From: Patiria pectinifera
Taxonomy: Eukaryota > Echinodermata > Asteroidea > Valvatida > Asterinidae
Reading direction: 5' to 3'
DNA length: 64,000 nt
Assembly (NCBI GenBank): GCA_029964075.1
Contig: CM057135.1
Span: 21,602,863-21,666,862 of the forward strand
Below are positions 41,231 to 53,181 of this stretch, piece by piece. Both the position numbers and the translations under genes were made by a program. Under the pieces are notes generated by a model that did not search any database, was not told the DNA's origin, and saw only the letters and a program-made list of their open reading frames with translations. Position 1 is the stretch's first letter; every line of letters begins with the position of its first letter.

Positions 41231-43654
41231 CGGTTAGAATGTCCACTGTTGAATCTAACACATGATATCTACCCAGCGTTCCAGAAATGGGGATTTTTCT
41301 CCCCCGTCTTGGCAAAGGCCGTTCACAATTGCAGCAACGGTCCATACTTATACGATGTGTTTTCAGATCAGCGGCAGCTACACATTAACAAAACAAAACG
41401 TAAACTATTTAATCAGAGTATGAGACCGTATGGAAGATACCCGTATAACGAGGGGTTAGGCCTACATTACCCAATCGAAAGTGTGTTTTGTTTAAACCAA
41501 ATTAAGCATGGAAAAAATAGGCGTCTTTTGCGCACAAAAAGTAATCAATATATTGAAATCTTACGAAAATCATGAGATTGATGTGCAGCATTATGTACAC
41601 ATGCGTATTACGTGAAGTCGTGAAGACAGCTCGATTTCCTCCTGGGAGTGATTTGGGGGAGAACATTCAAACCCCAACCCCTACTTTTGCACACAAAACT
41701 TCGCCACTGATTTCAACAGCAACGCTTTTATTTTTAAACTGGCATTTTCTCAGCAATACAATATACTAATTTCAAGATTGTTTTTTTTAGGTATTTGAAA
41801 AATAAATGTCTTAGCTTTCATTTGAAATCAAACATAAATATTCACCGGTAAAGAGTGGAAAAAGACTGTTCCAGGGTTGTAACACTTCTGGTCAACAAAC
41901 CGCTAATTCCCTCATAACGAATCGTTAAAAGGATAATAATGGAACCATTTATTTTCTGGTATACAGCTGATCGCACCATGTGTGGGTTTTGGGGTGATCC
42001 CATCTTACTTGCAATATTATTTGCTTCTGATCCGTTTTGGTTGAATGGCAAAAGTTGCTAAACAAAGAGTAGACAAATCAGTGGGTGGCATATTTTGTAT
42101 TTACGTGAAAGAACAAAAACTTGGTGTTGAATTGAATGGGGCCATCAACCAGAAAGAGCCCCACCCCCAGTTGCGAATTTTTTTCTCCCAAATGACATCC
42201 GTATACATGGTTGTTTAGTGCCCTCTACGATACTTTTAGGATACGCACGCAGGTATATAATTTGTTTCCCCATTAGGCGAGCAGTGCGACAACTTAGTCG
42301 ATAGAAGGTAGGACTTTGCACTTTGAGGTCTTGGGATCGAATCTCGGCTTTTTGCACCCGATTTTTCTTTTCTTTTTCTAACCTGATGCTTTGGAGGATT
42401 TCTTTTGAAGGGAAATAAAGTCCGAATTTTGTAACGTTTATGTTCACTTTTTTTTCTAATGTTAAATATTTTCTTCTCATGTTTTTATAAAAGTGAAGTC
42501 CAAAACGCCATTGCGGACACCCATAATTATGTGGACTTCGTTTGGGAGAAAAAATTCGAACCCCAGCTTTTACACTTTTCTTTACGGGCGAAAAACGTGA
42601 TGGATTAATATTTTGTGGGAAATGTTTCGATTTTTTTTTTTTACAAACTACCACCTGCAACAATTCGTCCATCCGACCCTGTTAGTTCAACAGCATTAAC
42701 ATAACAGTGAAGCTCGAAATCAGTCAGCTTAACAAATCTTGATATCACCTTGCAAAATTATCATTACTATTGCAATCACCTTGATATCACCTTGCAAAAT
42801 TATCATTACTAATGCACTACTCATGACCACATCACTTACATTGGCTTTTGGAGATGGTGATGTCGAAGCAATACGTTTGGCGGAGACTTCAGTGATCGGG
42901 GCACGGTGATGTCTTGTAGCAAAACGCAAATTGAACAGCTAGGATAAGCAATAACCGTTGCCAACAATAAAGCTTCGGTTACAGTACACACAACTACAGG
43001 TCGATGAACTTTCTCCCCCGTCAGTTATTATGCCATTATCAGTAATGACCCCGCCCAGAAACAACTCAATTGTGTTTTTGGCATGACATTTCAATGCGTC
43101 GTTTGAAATGTTGCAACAATTATTTGATTCAGTTGTGATGATCTCATGTGCTTCAAAACATTGTTTGTAAAGAAATATATCCTTTGACTTCTAAATACAT
43201 AGGCCCTAGGCAGTTATTCTAAGATGTGTTTCCAGGAATCATTTCCGAAATGTCACTTGTATTCAAGTAATCCAAAAAAACCACCCCCGCCCCACCCCTC
43301 CCCCCAAAAAAATTAACCCAAGGCCCCCCACCACCAAAAATAATTATAAAGGCCCTAGGCCTAAAGAAGAATACTAAAAAAAATTGTTTATGTGACTACA
43401 TGACTACATGCAGTTTTAACTAACTCCACATTTTTAGATCGTGTATGGAACCATTCACATCACTGATCCGGCGTGAGCTTTTTCCGCACCGAGCAAAACA
43501 CCGTCGGCGGCTGGCCGGCTCCGCACAGCCGGCCGGCCCAGCCCGTCTACCGGTCGTTTGCTGTGCGCGACGGATGCATGTACATGTACATGTACATGTA
43601 TGCCCGCCGCAGGGCCGCCGTGCGGACGTACTGGGCTGTTGTCTACAAGTACTA
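41231..43654. other. Intergenic stretch between the DUF6589-like gene and Harbinger
   Basis: No supported gene. There is a small tandem duplication at 42738-42820 (about 40 bp, TTGATATCACCTTGCAAAAT). GC-rich DNA from about 43440 to 43650 directly borders the Harbinger left end. A 175-codon minus-strand frame at 42145-42672 shows no recognisable domain. Confidence 0.45.
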
Positions 43655-43690
43655 GGGAGGTTTAGATGCACGTATTACGTGAACGCGAGC
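43655..43690. repeat. Harbinger left terminal inverted repeat
   Basis: It begins GGGAGGTTTAGATGCACG and includes ACGTGAACGCGAGCG. Confidence 0.85.
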
Positions 43691-44389
43691 GTGTGGGAGA
43701 TTCTTCGCGGGCGTTGCGTCTCGACTACGCGGGCGTCAAGTACTTTGTTTAAACTTTTTAGATGCACGTCACACACAGACGTTCGTCCGTCATTGTTATC
43801 CACAAATCAATCAATTACGCATCAACAAGATCAACCTGTCAAGAGAAGAGTGACCGGTCATCGTTAACCCAGGTAAGAATAAATTGAAGTTGCACACCAT
43901 GCTCTCCACAAAAATGGATTATTTGTAACGAATGTTCAATTTGTATGTTTTGTGCATACTTTTTTTCTCTTTTTTAGCGTCTGCTACTTTTCGCAAAAAA
44001 AATAGCCTGAAAATATTCTTGTTTGTTCAATGTCTCATTTATATCGCTTTTTAGGAAAATAGCAATTAGCCCTATTGGAGGGGAAAACATATACTTTATT
44101 CGAGGTTATAAACTCGAAAAGTCTCGAGAAAAAACCCGCATTTTAAATATGTATTTTTTACCTGTTCACAGGAAGTTTTGCACCATAAAACCTTGCCGCA
44201 ATGGTTGAACAATAAATTTACCACGTCATTTTCCCTTCGTTTTCGCTCTTTTTAATAATGCCCAATATGTAGGCATACAAAAAGTATGTTCATAAAACAT
44301 TATTCCAATGATGCTACACAATTAAGAGCCCCATTAGAATTTAACATCAAAGCAATTGTAGCAAAACAAAGTTTCCTTATAGTTTCAGG

Positions 44390-44518
44390 ATGGATCTGGA
44401 CGATTTGGCATCGATCATGCTGACACAGGATGATGAAGATCCTCTTCTTTTGTTGTTGGCCAATGAAGAGGCACAGGAAGAGGCGCAACATTTGAAGTAT
44501 GGTCGCTTCAATATGAAT
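44390..44518 (+). CDS. Possible first exon of the Harbinger transposase
   Basis: ATG to a GTAAGT donor reads MDLDDLASIMLTQDDEDPLL, then KYGRFNMN, in phase 0. Acidic N-terminal exons of this kind precede the DDE domain in Harbinger transposases. No acceptor in matching phase is evident before 45094, so linkage is unproven. Confidence 0.45.
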
Positions 44519-45066
44519 GTAAGTGAAAACTTCCAAGTCCAACTTTATTGGTTGGATTAAAAATTGACATACCGAGTTTGGCAAGGTTTAATGGCCATGA
44601 AAATTTAATTGTAGACCTTTAATAAATTAAACATTGCAAACACATAGTAAGCATTTCAGACGTATTTCTTTGTAAACATCAATTATCTCAAAGCTGTATT
44701 TATTCTTAAAGTATTAACATTATTATATTTACATTGCCAGACCAAATAGAACCAACGTTATATACAAATATATCTCATATGCGTGTGGGAACTTTTTATG
44801 ATAATTTCTGAGACCTCCCCCCCCCCCCCAAGACAAGTATCAGTAGCCTGTGAATTCCCCCACTTCTACATATGGGCCCATTGTTTTTGGATTCACTTTA
44901 TTTTGATACACCTTGTATTAAACGATAGGCTTAAAAACAAAACCACACATTCCCACATTGAAAAAGCCAAAAAGGATCTGAAATTGTTTGTTTATTTATT
45001 TTTTAGAAAATTTAATTCCGAAATGAATTTTTGCATTTCTCTTTTCTTCTACATTTTTTTCGAGTT

Positions 45067-46010
45067 TTTCTTTTTAAATTTTATCTGTTGGCGATGACCG
45101 ACAACGAATGTATTCAGCAGTTTCGGTTTGATAAGGCAACTCTACACAAACTTGTAGTTGTCTTGAGGTTGGCACCAGAGTACAAGGCTTCCAATGGGAC
45201 CACATGGAGAGCGTTGGAAGGATTATGCATCATGTCAAAGCGGCTCTCATATCCAAACCGATTGGTTGACTGCGTACACATTTTTGGTCGGCATCCAACA
45301 GAAATATCGATCATCAGCAATAAAATGATTGCTGAAATGTATGACAAACAACCCATTTACTGCAGAATATCAACCAAGGTTTTGTAAGACCAGAGGTATT
45401 TGCAGATGCTATAACAGCTAAAGGTTGTCCCCTTCACAACATCTGGGCATTTATAGATGGCACTCTTAGAGCAAATTGCCGGCCCAAAGTTCACCAGGAA
45501 CAGGTTTTCAGTGGGCATAAACGTAGACATGGCTTAAAATACCAGAATCTGATCTACCCAAATGGAATTGTAGGTCATTGTTATGGTCCTGTTGAGGGCA
45601 GGCGTCATGATAGTGCAATGTATTACCAATCAGGCTTGGACAACCTAATCAGTAATGTTCATGCTGAAAATGGCACAACAATGGCTATATTTGGAGATAC
45701 AGCATATGCATCCAGAGAATACTTAATTACTAGTTTCAAGGGGGCTGCTTTGACTCAGGAGATGAATGATTTCAATTACATGATGTCAACAGTAAGAGAA
45801 AGTGTAGAGTGGGGTTTCAGTAAAGTGTGCACACTGTTTGCCTTTGTGGACTACCACAAAAATCAAAAAATCTATCTACAGCCAATAGCCAAATATTACT
45901 TGGTCAGTACTCTGCTAGCAAATGCCCACACATGTGCTTATGGTTCCCAAGTGTCCAAGTATTTCAAGCTAGACCCTCCAAGCCTTGAGGAGTACTTCAT
46001 TCCTGTCTAA
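45067..46010 (+). pseudogene. Harbinger DDE transposase (DDE_Tnp_4 type)
   Basis: The N-terminal part reads MTDNECIQQFRFDKATLHKL and RALEGLCIMSKRLSYPNRLV, with the helix pattern that precedes the nuclease in HARBI1-like proteins. The core has WAFIDGTLRANCRP, GHKRRHGLKYQNLIYPNG, GPVEGRRHDSAMY, FGDTAYASREY and VRESVEWGFSKV, with D, D and E in the expected places. It ends SLEEYFIPV. One frame change near 45370-45380 separates the two halves, so this copy is probably inactive unless it is an assembly indel. Confidence 0.9.
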
Positions 46011-46046
46011 CTCTATGATCCCAGTTGATGATTGGTTATAATAATA

Positions 46047-46168
46047 CAGGGTGAGTAAAAAAAATTCAATGATACAAAGGAGCCATTTTTTTTCAAAACC
46101 AAGTTGAATTTTTGAACTTTATAAGAATGACATATTTGCATCATTGCAATTTTGTTTAACTCACCCTG
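46047..46168. mobile_element. Mariner-type MITE
   Basis: CAGGGTGAGTAAA at the left and TTAACTCACCCTG at the right are inverted copies, 122 bp apart overall, flanked by TA on both sides. The TA target and CAGGGTG ends point to the Tc1/mariner group. It sits just after the Harbinger transposase stop. Confidence 0.85.
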
Positions 46169-46765
46169 TATTTAGTAACAGCAAGAACAATTACATAACA
46201 TGAGCTCCCATGGAGAATAATTTGTTTTTCATTTCAACCAGATCCACCCTCTTGATCACAAGAAAGATATTGTTTACTTCATAAAATTTTGCATCAGGAA
46301 TATTACACAAAAAATTACTGACGTTTTGCTTGACCTACAGTCAGTATTAAGTGTTGAGTTGTAAATTTATTTTTAAAAATAGTTAAACTTTCATTTATTA
46401 TATTTTCACTTTCCTGTTCATCCTGGCTGTCCCTGTTTAATATGCACATTACACTTTATAAAATGATCCTTTAATTTATTAAATACCTGACTTTGTTTAT
46501 ATCGTGAGGGACACTATAACAGCTTTTGATTGTACAGGAAATATCGGGTAAAGTGATCAATTCTTGAAAGGAAACAACAGGCGGAGGCCCAAGGGTAATA
46601 AACTGGAACTTGAAGAAAGGAGGCTGCCTCATTGAAAACAGTTCACAATCGATAAATACACACACTAACTTATTCATTTTTTAGAAACACAATTTAACAG
46701 CACATAGGCTTAAAAAGACGAAAAGTGATGTTTACAATTGTAAAATGTGTTAACCATGCCACAAT

Positions 46766-47674
46766 TTAGTATTCTGCTTGCCCTGTTCTCCCTTGCCTCA
46801 TTAGCTGCATTTTTTGTTCCTCTAGCGCCACTTTCCTCTCCTCTAGAGCCAGCCTCCTCTCTTCCAGTTGCAGTTGCTTTTCCTTCAATCTTTCTTCCGC
46901 CTGCTGTTTCTTTTCAAGAATCTCTATAATTGCAAGCTGTTTGCTACTACTTGAGATCCTTTGTTCTGAAATGTAATATGAAAACACGCAACAATGTCAG
47001 TTCTTCTTGATTTGATGGGATATTGTTTCACTTCAAGACACTGTGCTGTTTAAAAATACCATGTATTATTATCTTCCATGTTTGCTCTTATTGCCACTGG
47101 ACAATATTGCCCTCTGCAAAACTAACTACACAGTCTTAAGATCCCTTGTGATGCTAGTTCATGCTAGTCCATGTACCTTCATGAAATACATTAAGCGGCC
47201 TCTAAATATTTTCCTAATAAAGTTGATGTTCATATGCATATGAACAACTTTATTAGGAAAATATTTAGAGGCCGCTTAATGTATATATGGTGGGTTGTGA
47301 TTGAGGTTAATTGACAACAATTAAGACCAAGTGTAGCCTACATAAACCACTATCATTATTTTTTTCCATGCTTTATGTCAAAGATGCATATGAAGTGAAA
47401 TGTGCCTTCATTGAGATTTGTATTCATATTTACTTAGGTATTACTTTAAACATCTGTGACATTTAACCCTGCTATAATTATCTTAGTAACGATACGAAAG
47501 TATTGGTCAGTGGTCAGGAGCTAATAATAGTGTTTGACATTTTGTTAAAAGGCTATCAGGTATTCTTCGGCAACAAACCTGAATTAAGGAACATGTTATC
47601 AACCTGAGGCCTTCCAGTGTACAAAAACTTACTCTTAATTCCCTCACTGGTCGTCCCTTCTTGATCGTCAGTGG
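46766..47674 (-). CDS. Harbinger accessory coiled-coil protein, C-terminal exons
   Basis: Two exons are supported: 47674-47633 (TDDQEGTTSEGIK) and 46965-46766, with GAAACAG and ATTTCAG acceptors, a GTAAGT donor and matching phase. The last exon is a long charged coiled coil (QRISSSSKQLAIIEILEKKQ, QLEERRLALEERKVALEEQK) ending GRTGQAEY. Harbinger elements usually carry a second gene for a Myb/SANT-type DNA-binding partner, often with such a tail and convergent with the transposase. The Myb domain exon was not found. A further candidate coil exon lies near 48785-48653 (EQYGEKKELLQEIKSLKETG). Confidence 0.6.
47187..47283. repeat. 97-bp near-perfect palindrome
   Basis: TACATTAAGCGGCCTCTAAA at the left is answered by the exact reverse complement at the right. 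The arms of about 47 bases pair throughout except for a 3-base bulge near the centre (GATGTTCATATGCATATGAAC). Transcribed RNA would form one long hairpin. It lies inside the Harbinger element. Confidence 0.95.
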
Positions 47675-47936
47675 CTGTTTCAAATAAAGAAAATATAATT
47701 CAAAGATTAAAGTATTGCCACAAAACTTGACAGAATACAAATTGTCTTGCGAAGAAGAAATATAGAATATTATAATTGGAACCTTAATCTTGGTCTGAAC
47801 TCCTTATTTAAAAAATGTATTTGAATAATATATACACACAAAATGATCTCCCCGAAACCTCTTACATGCAGCATTAGGGTTTGGTAGTGGTGGGGTGGTC
47901 AGCTATTGATGACCTTGCATTTGGTGGCTCAAACAA

Positions 47937-48540
47937 CACAACTGACAACCTCTTTTGGAGGGAACTCAAAAATAACACAACTGACAACCTCTTTTGGAAG
48001 GAACTCAAAAATAAGAAAAACTGATAACCTCTTGGAGGGAACTTAAAAATAACACACCTGACAACCTCTTTTGGAAGGAACTCAAAAATAAGAAAAACTG
48101 ATAACCTCTTGGAGGGAACTCAAAAATAACAAAACTGACAACTTCTTTTGGAGGGAACTCAAAAATAAGAAAAACTGATAACCTCTTGGAGGGAACTCAA
48201 AAATAACAAAACTGACAACCTCTTGGAGGGAACTTAAAAATAACAAAAACTGACAATCTCTTGGAGGGAACTCAAAAATAGCAAAAACTGACAACCTCTT
48301 GGAGGGAACTTAAAAATAACAAAAACTGACAATCTCTTGGAGGGAACTCAAAAATAACAAAACTGACAACCTCTTGGAGGGAACTTAAAAATAACAAAAA
48401 CTGACAATCTCTTGGAGGGAACTCAAAAATAGCAAAAACTGATAACCTCTTGGAGGAACTCAAAAACATTAAAACTGACAACCTCTTGGAGGGAACTCAA
48501 AAATAACAAAATTGATAACCTCTTGGAGGGAACTCAACCC
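47937..48540. repeat. Minisatellite with a 36-40-bp unit
   Basis: About sixteen copies of a unit containing ACAACCTCTTGGAGGGAACT and CAAAAATAACAAAACTG run head to tail; those at the left carry TTTTGGA variants. Overlapping open frames on the minus strand are products of the repeat, not genes. Confidence 0.9.
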
Positions 48541-49705
48541 CCCTGAGCCACTGACTGCCTCGGGTGAACCATTAATTTCACTTCACAAAGATCTTGCCAT
48601 TGAGCCCCCTCATGGCAGCCAACCTGATGTCAGTGCCTCATGGCGTGGTCAGCAGCTTTCTCTTTTCCACCTTCTTTATCTTGTCCTTCTTTTGATCCTC
48701 TCCAGTCTCTTTCAGACTTTTGATCTCTTGCAGAAGTTCTTTCTTCTCTCCATATTGTTCATCAGTGCCTGATCTGAAATTAGTTAATTTTATAACTACT
48801 GCCTGGGTAAGTTACTTTTTATTGAATTTGAAATCTTAAATGTACTTATCATTATTTTAAAAAAAATAAAACCTGACAATTCCAAAACTTTCTGACACCA
48901 TTCATTTTTTTTGTGTGTGTGGGTATCCTTTCAGTCATTCAGCGAACCAAAGCATCACAGTATTTCAACTACAAAATTCTTTCAAAATTGCATACAGCCA
49001 ATAGAGTTATTTAACATATATCTAAAAGGTCGTTAACTCTGATTTGAAATTGAAATCAATTAAATATTAGAAAACGAAATCGACTGGACTCCCTCTGTAT
49101 CCTCCCCGCGCTATTTTCATTGCAGTAGGCCTATATTGCTCCTCGTATTTTCTATTAGGCTACTAGTTTTGGACGTACGTCTCCATCAGAAATTACAAGA
49201 GAATAACAGCAACAGCAACAACAAAACAACTGGATATTCTACTCGTGTATAGACGTATAACGGTGCTCATGTAAACACGTTAGCACGACATGGTTAGGCC
49301 TGAGCTGCATAGCCTAGGGCATAGGCCTAGGCCTACATGTAGGCCTACATGCTACATCATGCTACATCAGTACATGCTACATACAACGTATAGCATGCAC
49401 GTGCACGGTGCTTTCCAACACGAAAACTTCACAAGCAAGGGTCTTTTTGTACATCAGAAATGCATCGAAGTGGACAGAAGTTTGACCAATAAGTATGTCA
49501 TTAGTGGTCTATAATCAGCGAACTTCCATTCTAGAGAGAAATATTTCCATTGCACTGTCCAAAAACGTTTCAAAAATGTTGCAAATACTCACGCTTTGAC
49601 CCGTGAACTTACCATTTTACACGTATTGGACGTCCGTGCGAATCCCTCGTACGTGAGTAACAATACGCAGGAAGTGATGACGTCAGCAAAAATACACACA
49701 CTTTT

Positions 49706-49754
49706 CGCGTTCGCGTTCACGTATGCATGCACGTAACGTGCATCTAAACCTCCC
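49706..49754. repeat. Harbinger right terminal inverted repeat
   Basis: It includes TCGCGTTCGCGTTCACGT and ends ACGTGCATCTAAACCTCCC, the reverse complement of the left end. Confidence 0.85.
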
Positions 49755-50193
49755 TAATGTACATACGGCCCCGCCGCACGCACGTCCCCAAAAACACGAG
49801 GTCATACGTCACAGACTGTTTATGTATATTCATGAGTTTGCGCGGGCGCGCCTGTATATTGCATACATTACAGCGCGGCCGCCATTTTGAAATCGCATGG
49901 GGGATCGCATGGGGGATGATATTTGTGGAATCTGATGACTAAAATTCGTCTTGTGGCCAGATGGATGAAAATATTGAGACCAAAGAACGTTTTTTCGAAA
50001 AGGTATGAGTTGCTCTACGACTACGAACCTTAACTTTGGAAATTTGTGTTCTGGATGAAAAGATAATCGCGATCGAAAGATGTAGCAAAATTGCTACATC
50101 GGCAGCCAACAAAATTCAGTCTCTGTGGAAGCATCGGGCGTCTGACCGAACTACAGAGCTTGCGATAGTACTTTACGGCCAGACGCAGTCGGG

Positions 50194-51228
50194 CTAGGTC
50201 GGACCATGCACTATTTCACAGCAACGTGAATATGATTGGTACTCCCACAGATCATCAAGTGTCGCTGGGAACTCGGTATGTAGGGTTGAGGCAATCACTT
50301 CACTTTCTTCTTCAGAAAGGAACACCTGGATAAGTGGGACATTGACATCACCTTCTTCCTGAAGGGGTATTGGGGCGTCATGATCTATAACAAACATGCT
50401 GACCTAATGGAAAACAGTGGTTTTGTTGTTAGTATATTATATAACAATCCATCGGTCATTTCTTCATCACAGTTGCAAGTGTCAGTTGTGTATGCACCAT
50501 GAGTCACACGTCGGATTTTTAAAAAATTGTCCACTGACTTGTCAATACCACCTGGGTTCTAGCATTAGCCATGTGAAATTTTCTTGGTCAATCCTAAGAT
50601 AAGAGTTGCTGATTTGAAATTTAAAAACAAGCAATAAAAAACAAGCAATAAAAAAAATATTGTTAATGATAATTGTTCATAGTACAATAAAACCGAGACC
50701 GAAAAATGTAATTGAAATTTAGTTACTTCACTGGCGATGTCTGCAAAGTACTCGTTTGGAATGACAGACACGTTATTTGCCAATTTGCCACGGCAATGAA
50801 TAGCTGTAGTGGAGTCTGGTTATGTGCAGTGCGGATGGAGTGGATGTTCCACATAGAGATGAATTATTGTAGGAGTCGATTTATCCGAGGGAGAAAGACA
50901 TGATGCAGGGAGAAAAGGTGAATTTCGTTCTCCACAGCAAGGACGCCCACATCTTCCATCCATATGAAAGAACAGTGCATAGAACGATGATAGAACTGCC
51001 TCGTATACGTCTCTCCCTAGCTTCTCGATTCGTATGTTGTGCATACTCCTTCCGCCAATAAAACTCCCTCTATTGTGGCCTCGTAGAGGATCGGTAATCA
51101 TGTGCTGCCTCACTAGCAAATTTCCCCCCCCCCCCATATCTGCTCTTGTTGCCACTGTCATAAAAGAAAACAATGGCTCTGCTGTAGCCATCTATTCCAC
51201 CATGGACAACAAAGCGCCATCTAAATTA
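50194..51228 (-). mobile_element. Integrase-core (rva_4-like) relic
   Basis: Minus-strand pieces resemble the integrase core domain found in uncharacterised fish and invertebrate proteins: RFVVHGGIDGYSRAIVFFYD, then [40 protein letters not shown] and, further on, VIDHDAPIPLQEEG with LIQVFLSEEESE. These come in the order expected for that family. The copy is broken and incomplete. It lies downstream of the SAMD3-like gene on the same strand. Confidence 0.7.
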
Positions 51229-52088
51229 TGAAAGAAATAGCTTTATGAAATTTTAGACCGATGTGATGTGCACATGGACACTGTATTTAGAACTACCACT
51301 ACATGTACATGTATTAGGAAATGTCTATTTCAAAACAGGGTACAGCAGCGTAAAATGGTAACATTTTCAGTGACAGTGCATAGGATGAAGTATCTTGTGT
51401 AGCGTGAATTATAAATAACAATAATTCCAACAGTCTTTGTTCTTTTGACGTAAGACTTTACAGATGTACTTAATAGTGTCACCTTCACAGGCATTCAAAA
51501 TTTCACGCAAATATATCATTGCACGGCAAAGATCTTGGAGGTGGATCCGCCCCCTTTTACCCCGTCCCCTCAAGATGGCGGATATCTTGACGTTTGAAAA
51601 ATGGAAACATTGTTTTGGGGAGTCGGTAGATCCTAATGTTTCCAAAAATGTATAGTTTTGCTAATCTCCCCTTCCCTGCCCCCGAAAAAACCCCCACGGA
51701 TATACATTGTGAACCGGACTATAAAACTAGAGGTGTTTGTGTACAAACACAGCTGTTTCGGCTGTTTGGAAAGACTGCGACTTGTGACGACATCGTCATG
51801 ATGTCACTATTAAATTCACGTATGACACTATAACAAAAAGTTACAACTCAATCAATTATTTAGCTGAAACGAAACAACCGATATGATGTGACGATGACAG
51901 AAAGTGTTAGGTATGACACGTTTGGTTTGTAGTCATCTTTTGTCCTGCACATGAATGAATGCTGCGCAGTATTTTGTAAGCAGTATTGTGTAATTCCATG
52001 GAATTTCCAATTCCAATGCACTTTTTTTTTATTGATACATTTCAGATCTTGATATTCTGCATACATTAGTACAAGTTTAACAACCAAC

Positions 52089-53181
52089 CTGTGTGACTGT
52101 AAATAGTGCAGGCCATCTATCTTTGAAGTCTTTCATCATTGGGTTCTGAAGAACAACTTTTTGCCGTCTAATGGGGAATGTGTTGGCCACTTTTTTCATT
52201 TAGTTCCGTGTTGTTTGCTATTTTTTTTACGTCTTCAAGGAGCGAAAGCCTATTGTTTTCCAGGGACTCCTGTGTTTCCTCAGAAGGAGGGTCAGGCAGG
52301 TAGTTCACCTCTGCTTTCCGGGTTTTTTTGATGTGTTTTTGCTGGTGCCGCCTTATCATCTAGATTTCTTTTCACGGAGTTGACGGTCAGCTCTTTGCAT
52401 CCGGCGTTCCTTAATTTTGTTCGGTAGTTGCCCATCTTGAATTTCAGGCTTATTTTCCAGCCATACCAGCCACTTACCGAACCCTGCTCTTTTAGGCATG
52501 GGTGCTTGGCAATCAAGGCCCTTGCCACAGCACCCAACTCCAAGTCACTTGGGTATGCCTTGAAGGTGAAAATTGTCTCAGCATATTTATCTAGCACGTT
52601 TAATTTTATCCATGCAGGGTTCATCAGGGTTCTGTCCTTTTCATAGTCTGCTTGTCCTTTTGCAATCTTCAGTTCTGTTTCGTAGGAGAACCTTGGAATT
52701 GGGAAATCTTTTGGCCATGCTTGTCTTCCTTGTACATGTATGCTGTCAGACCCAGAAGACGACAGGATTGATGTGTCTGAATGAGCTGACAAACCAGATT
52801 CCTCCGATGTGATTGATGAAGTTGAAGCACTTGGTGTTGACTGATTTGACTGAAGGAGTTCCTGATAAAGGCTTTCCGTTAATTCATCAGAATCACAAAC
52901 CGAATCGGGCACAGATGTATAGACGACTCTTAAGGTGCATTTGTCTACCACTTCTGACATTTCCAACAAATTGCAGAATTCGTGAAAATCATCCTCAAGG
53001 TACTGAATCTTAAAATCCCTATTTACCGGTAGTCCAAATTTAGTTTTCAGGTTTTCGGAGAGTTCTTCGATACTTTGTGGTTGTGATGAGGATGAGCTTT
53101 CTTATGTCATTTTTTTTTAAGTATTATCCTCAGCTTCAAAGGAGGCTCCAACTCAAAGTTTGCTGCCATCATGAGATTTGT
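52089..53181 (-). pseudogene. SAMD3-like protein with PB1-like N-terminus, large exon
   Basis: After a TTGTTTCAG acceptor the reading starts with two Met codons (MMAANFELEPPLKLRIIL). A PB1/ubiquitin-like domain follows (SIEELSENLKTKFGLPVNRD, FKIQYLEDDFHEF, VDKCTLRVVY), then a serine-rich linker, the SAMD3-like core (AVARALIAKHPCLKEQGSVS, GWYGWKISLKFKMGNYRTKL), the RKAEVNYLPDPPSEETQESL motif and FPIRRQKVVLQNP...DRWPAL before a CACAG/GTTGGT donor. Frame changes are inferred near 53110 (a run of nine A), 52340-52380 and 52195 (six A). They may be decay or homopolymer errors. Later exons were not found. It lies downstream of copy C on the same strand. Confidence 0.75.

Larger units (their letters stand above)
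43655..49754 (+). mobile_element. PIF/Harbinger DNA transposon with both ends
   Basis: The left end GGGAGGTTTAGATGCACGT (43655) is matched in reverse complement at the right end (to 49754). Both arms then continue to ACGTGAACGCGA after a short offset, giving imperfect inverted repeats of about 36-50 bp. Flanking bases are CTA and TAA, so a 3-bp duplication is possible but not exact. Inside are a DDE transposase (plus) and a convergent coiled-coil gene (minus), the two-gene layout of Harbinger. It also holds a mariner-type MITE, a palindrome and a minisatellite. Confidence 0.85.

Noticed and set aside
42275-42350. tRNA-like stretch (GTCGATAGAAGGTAGGAC ... GGGATCGAATCTCGG)
   Set aside because: There is a B-box-like word, but I could not fold a convincing cloverleaf and saw no second copy, so neither a tRNA gene nor a SINE is claimed.
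42145-42672. 175-codon minus-strand frame
   Set aside because: It overlaps the tRNA-like words and homopolymers, has no recognisable domain and looks like chance.
44783-45097. 104-codon frame before the Harbinger transposase, with a hydrophobic end
   Set aside because: It reads through T-rich sequence in a frame different from the transposase. The hydrophobic end is a product of T-runs.
47937-48540. Possible CRISPR-like array
   Set aside because: Units are contiguous head-to-tail without unique spacers, and the DNA is eukaryotic. It is a minisatellite.
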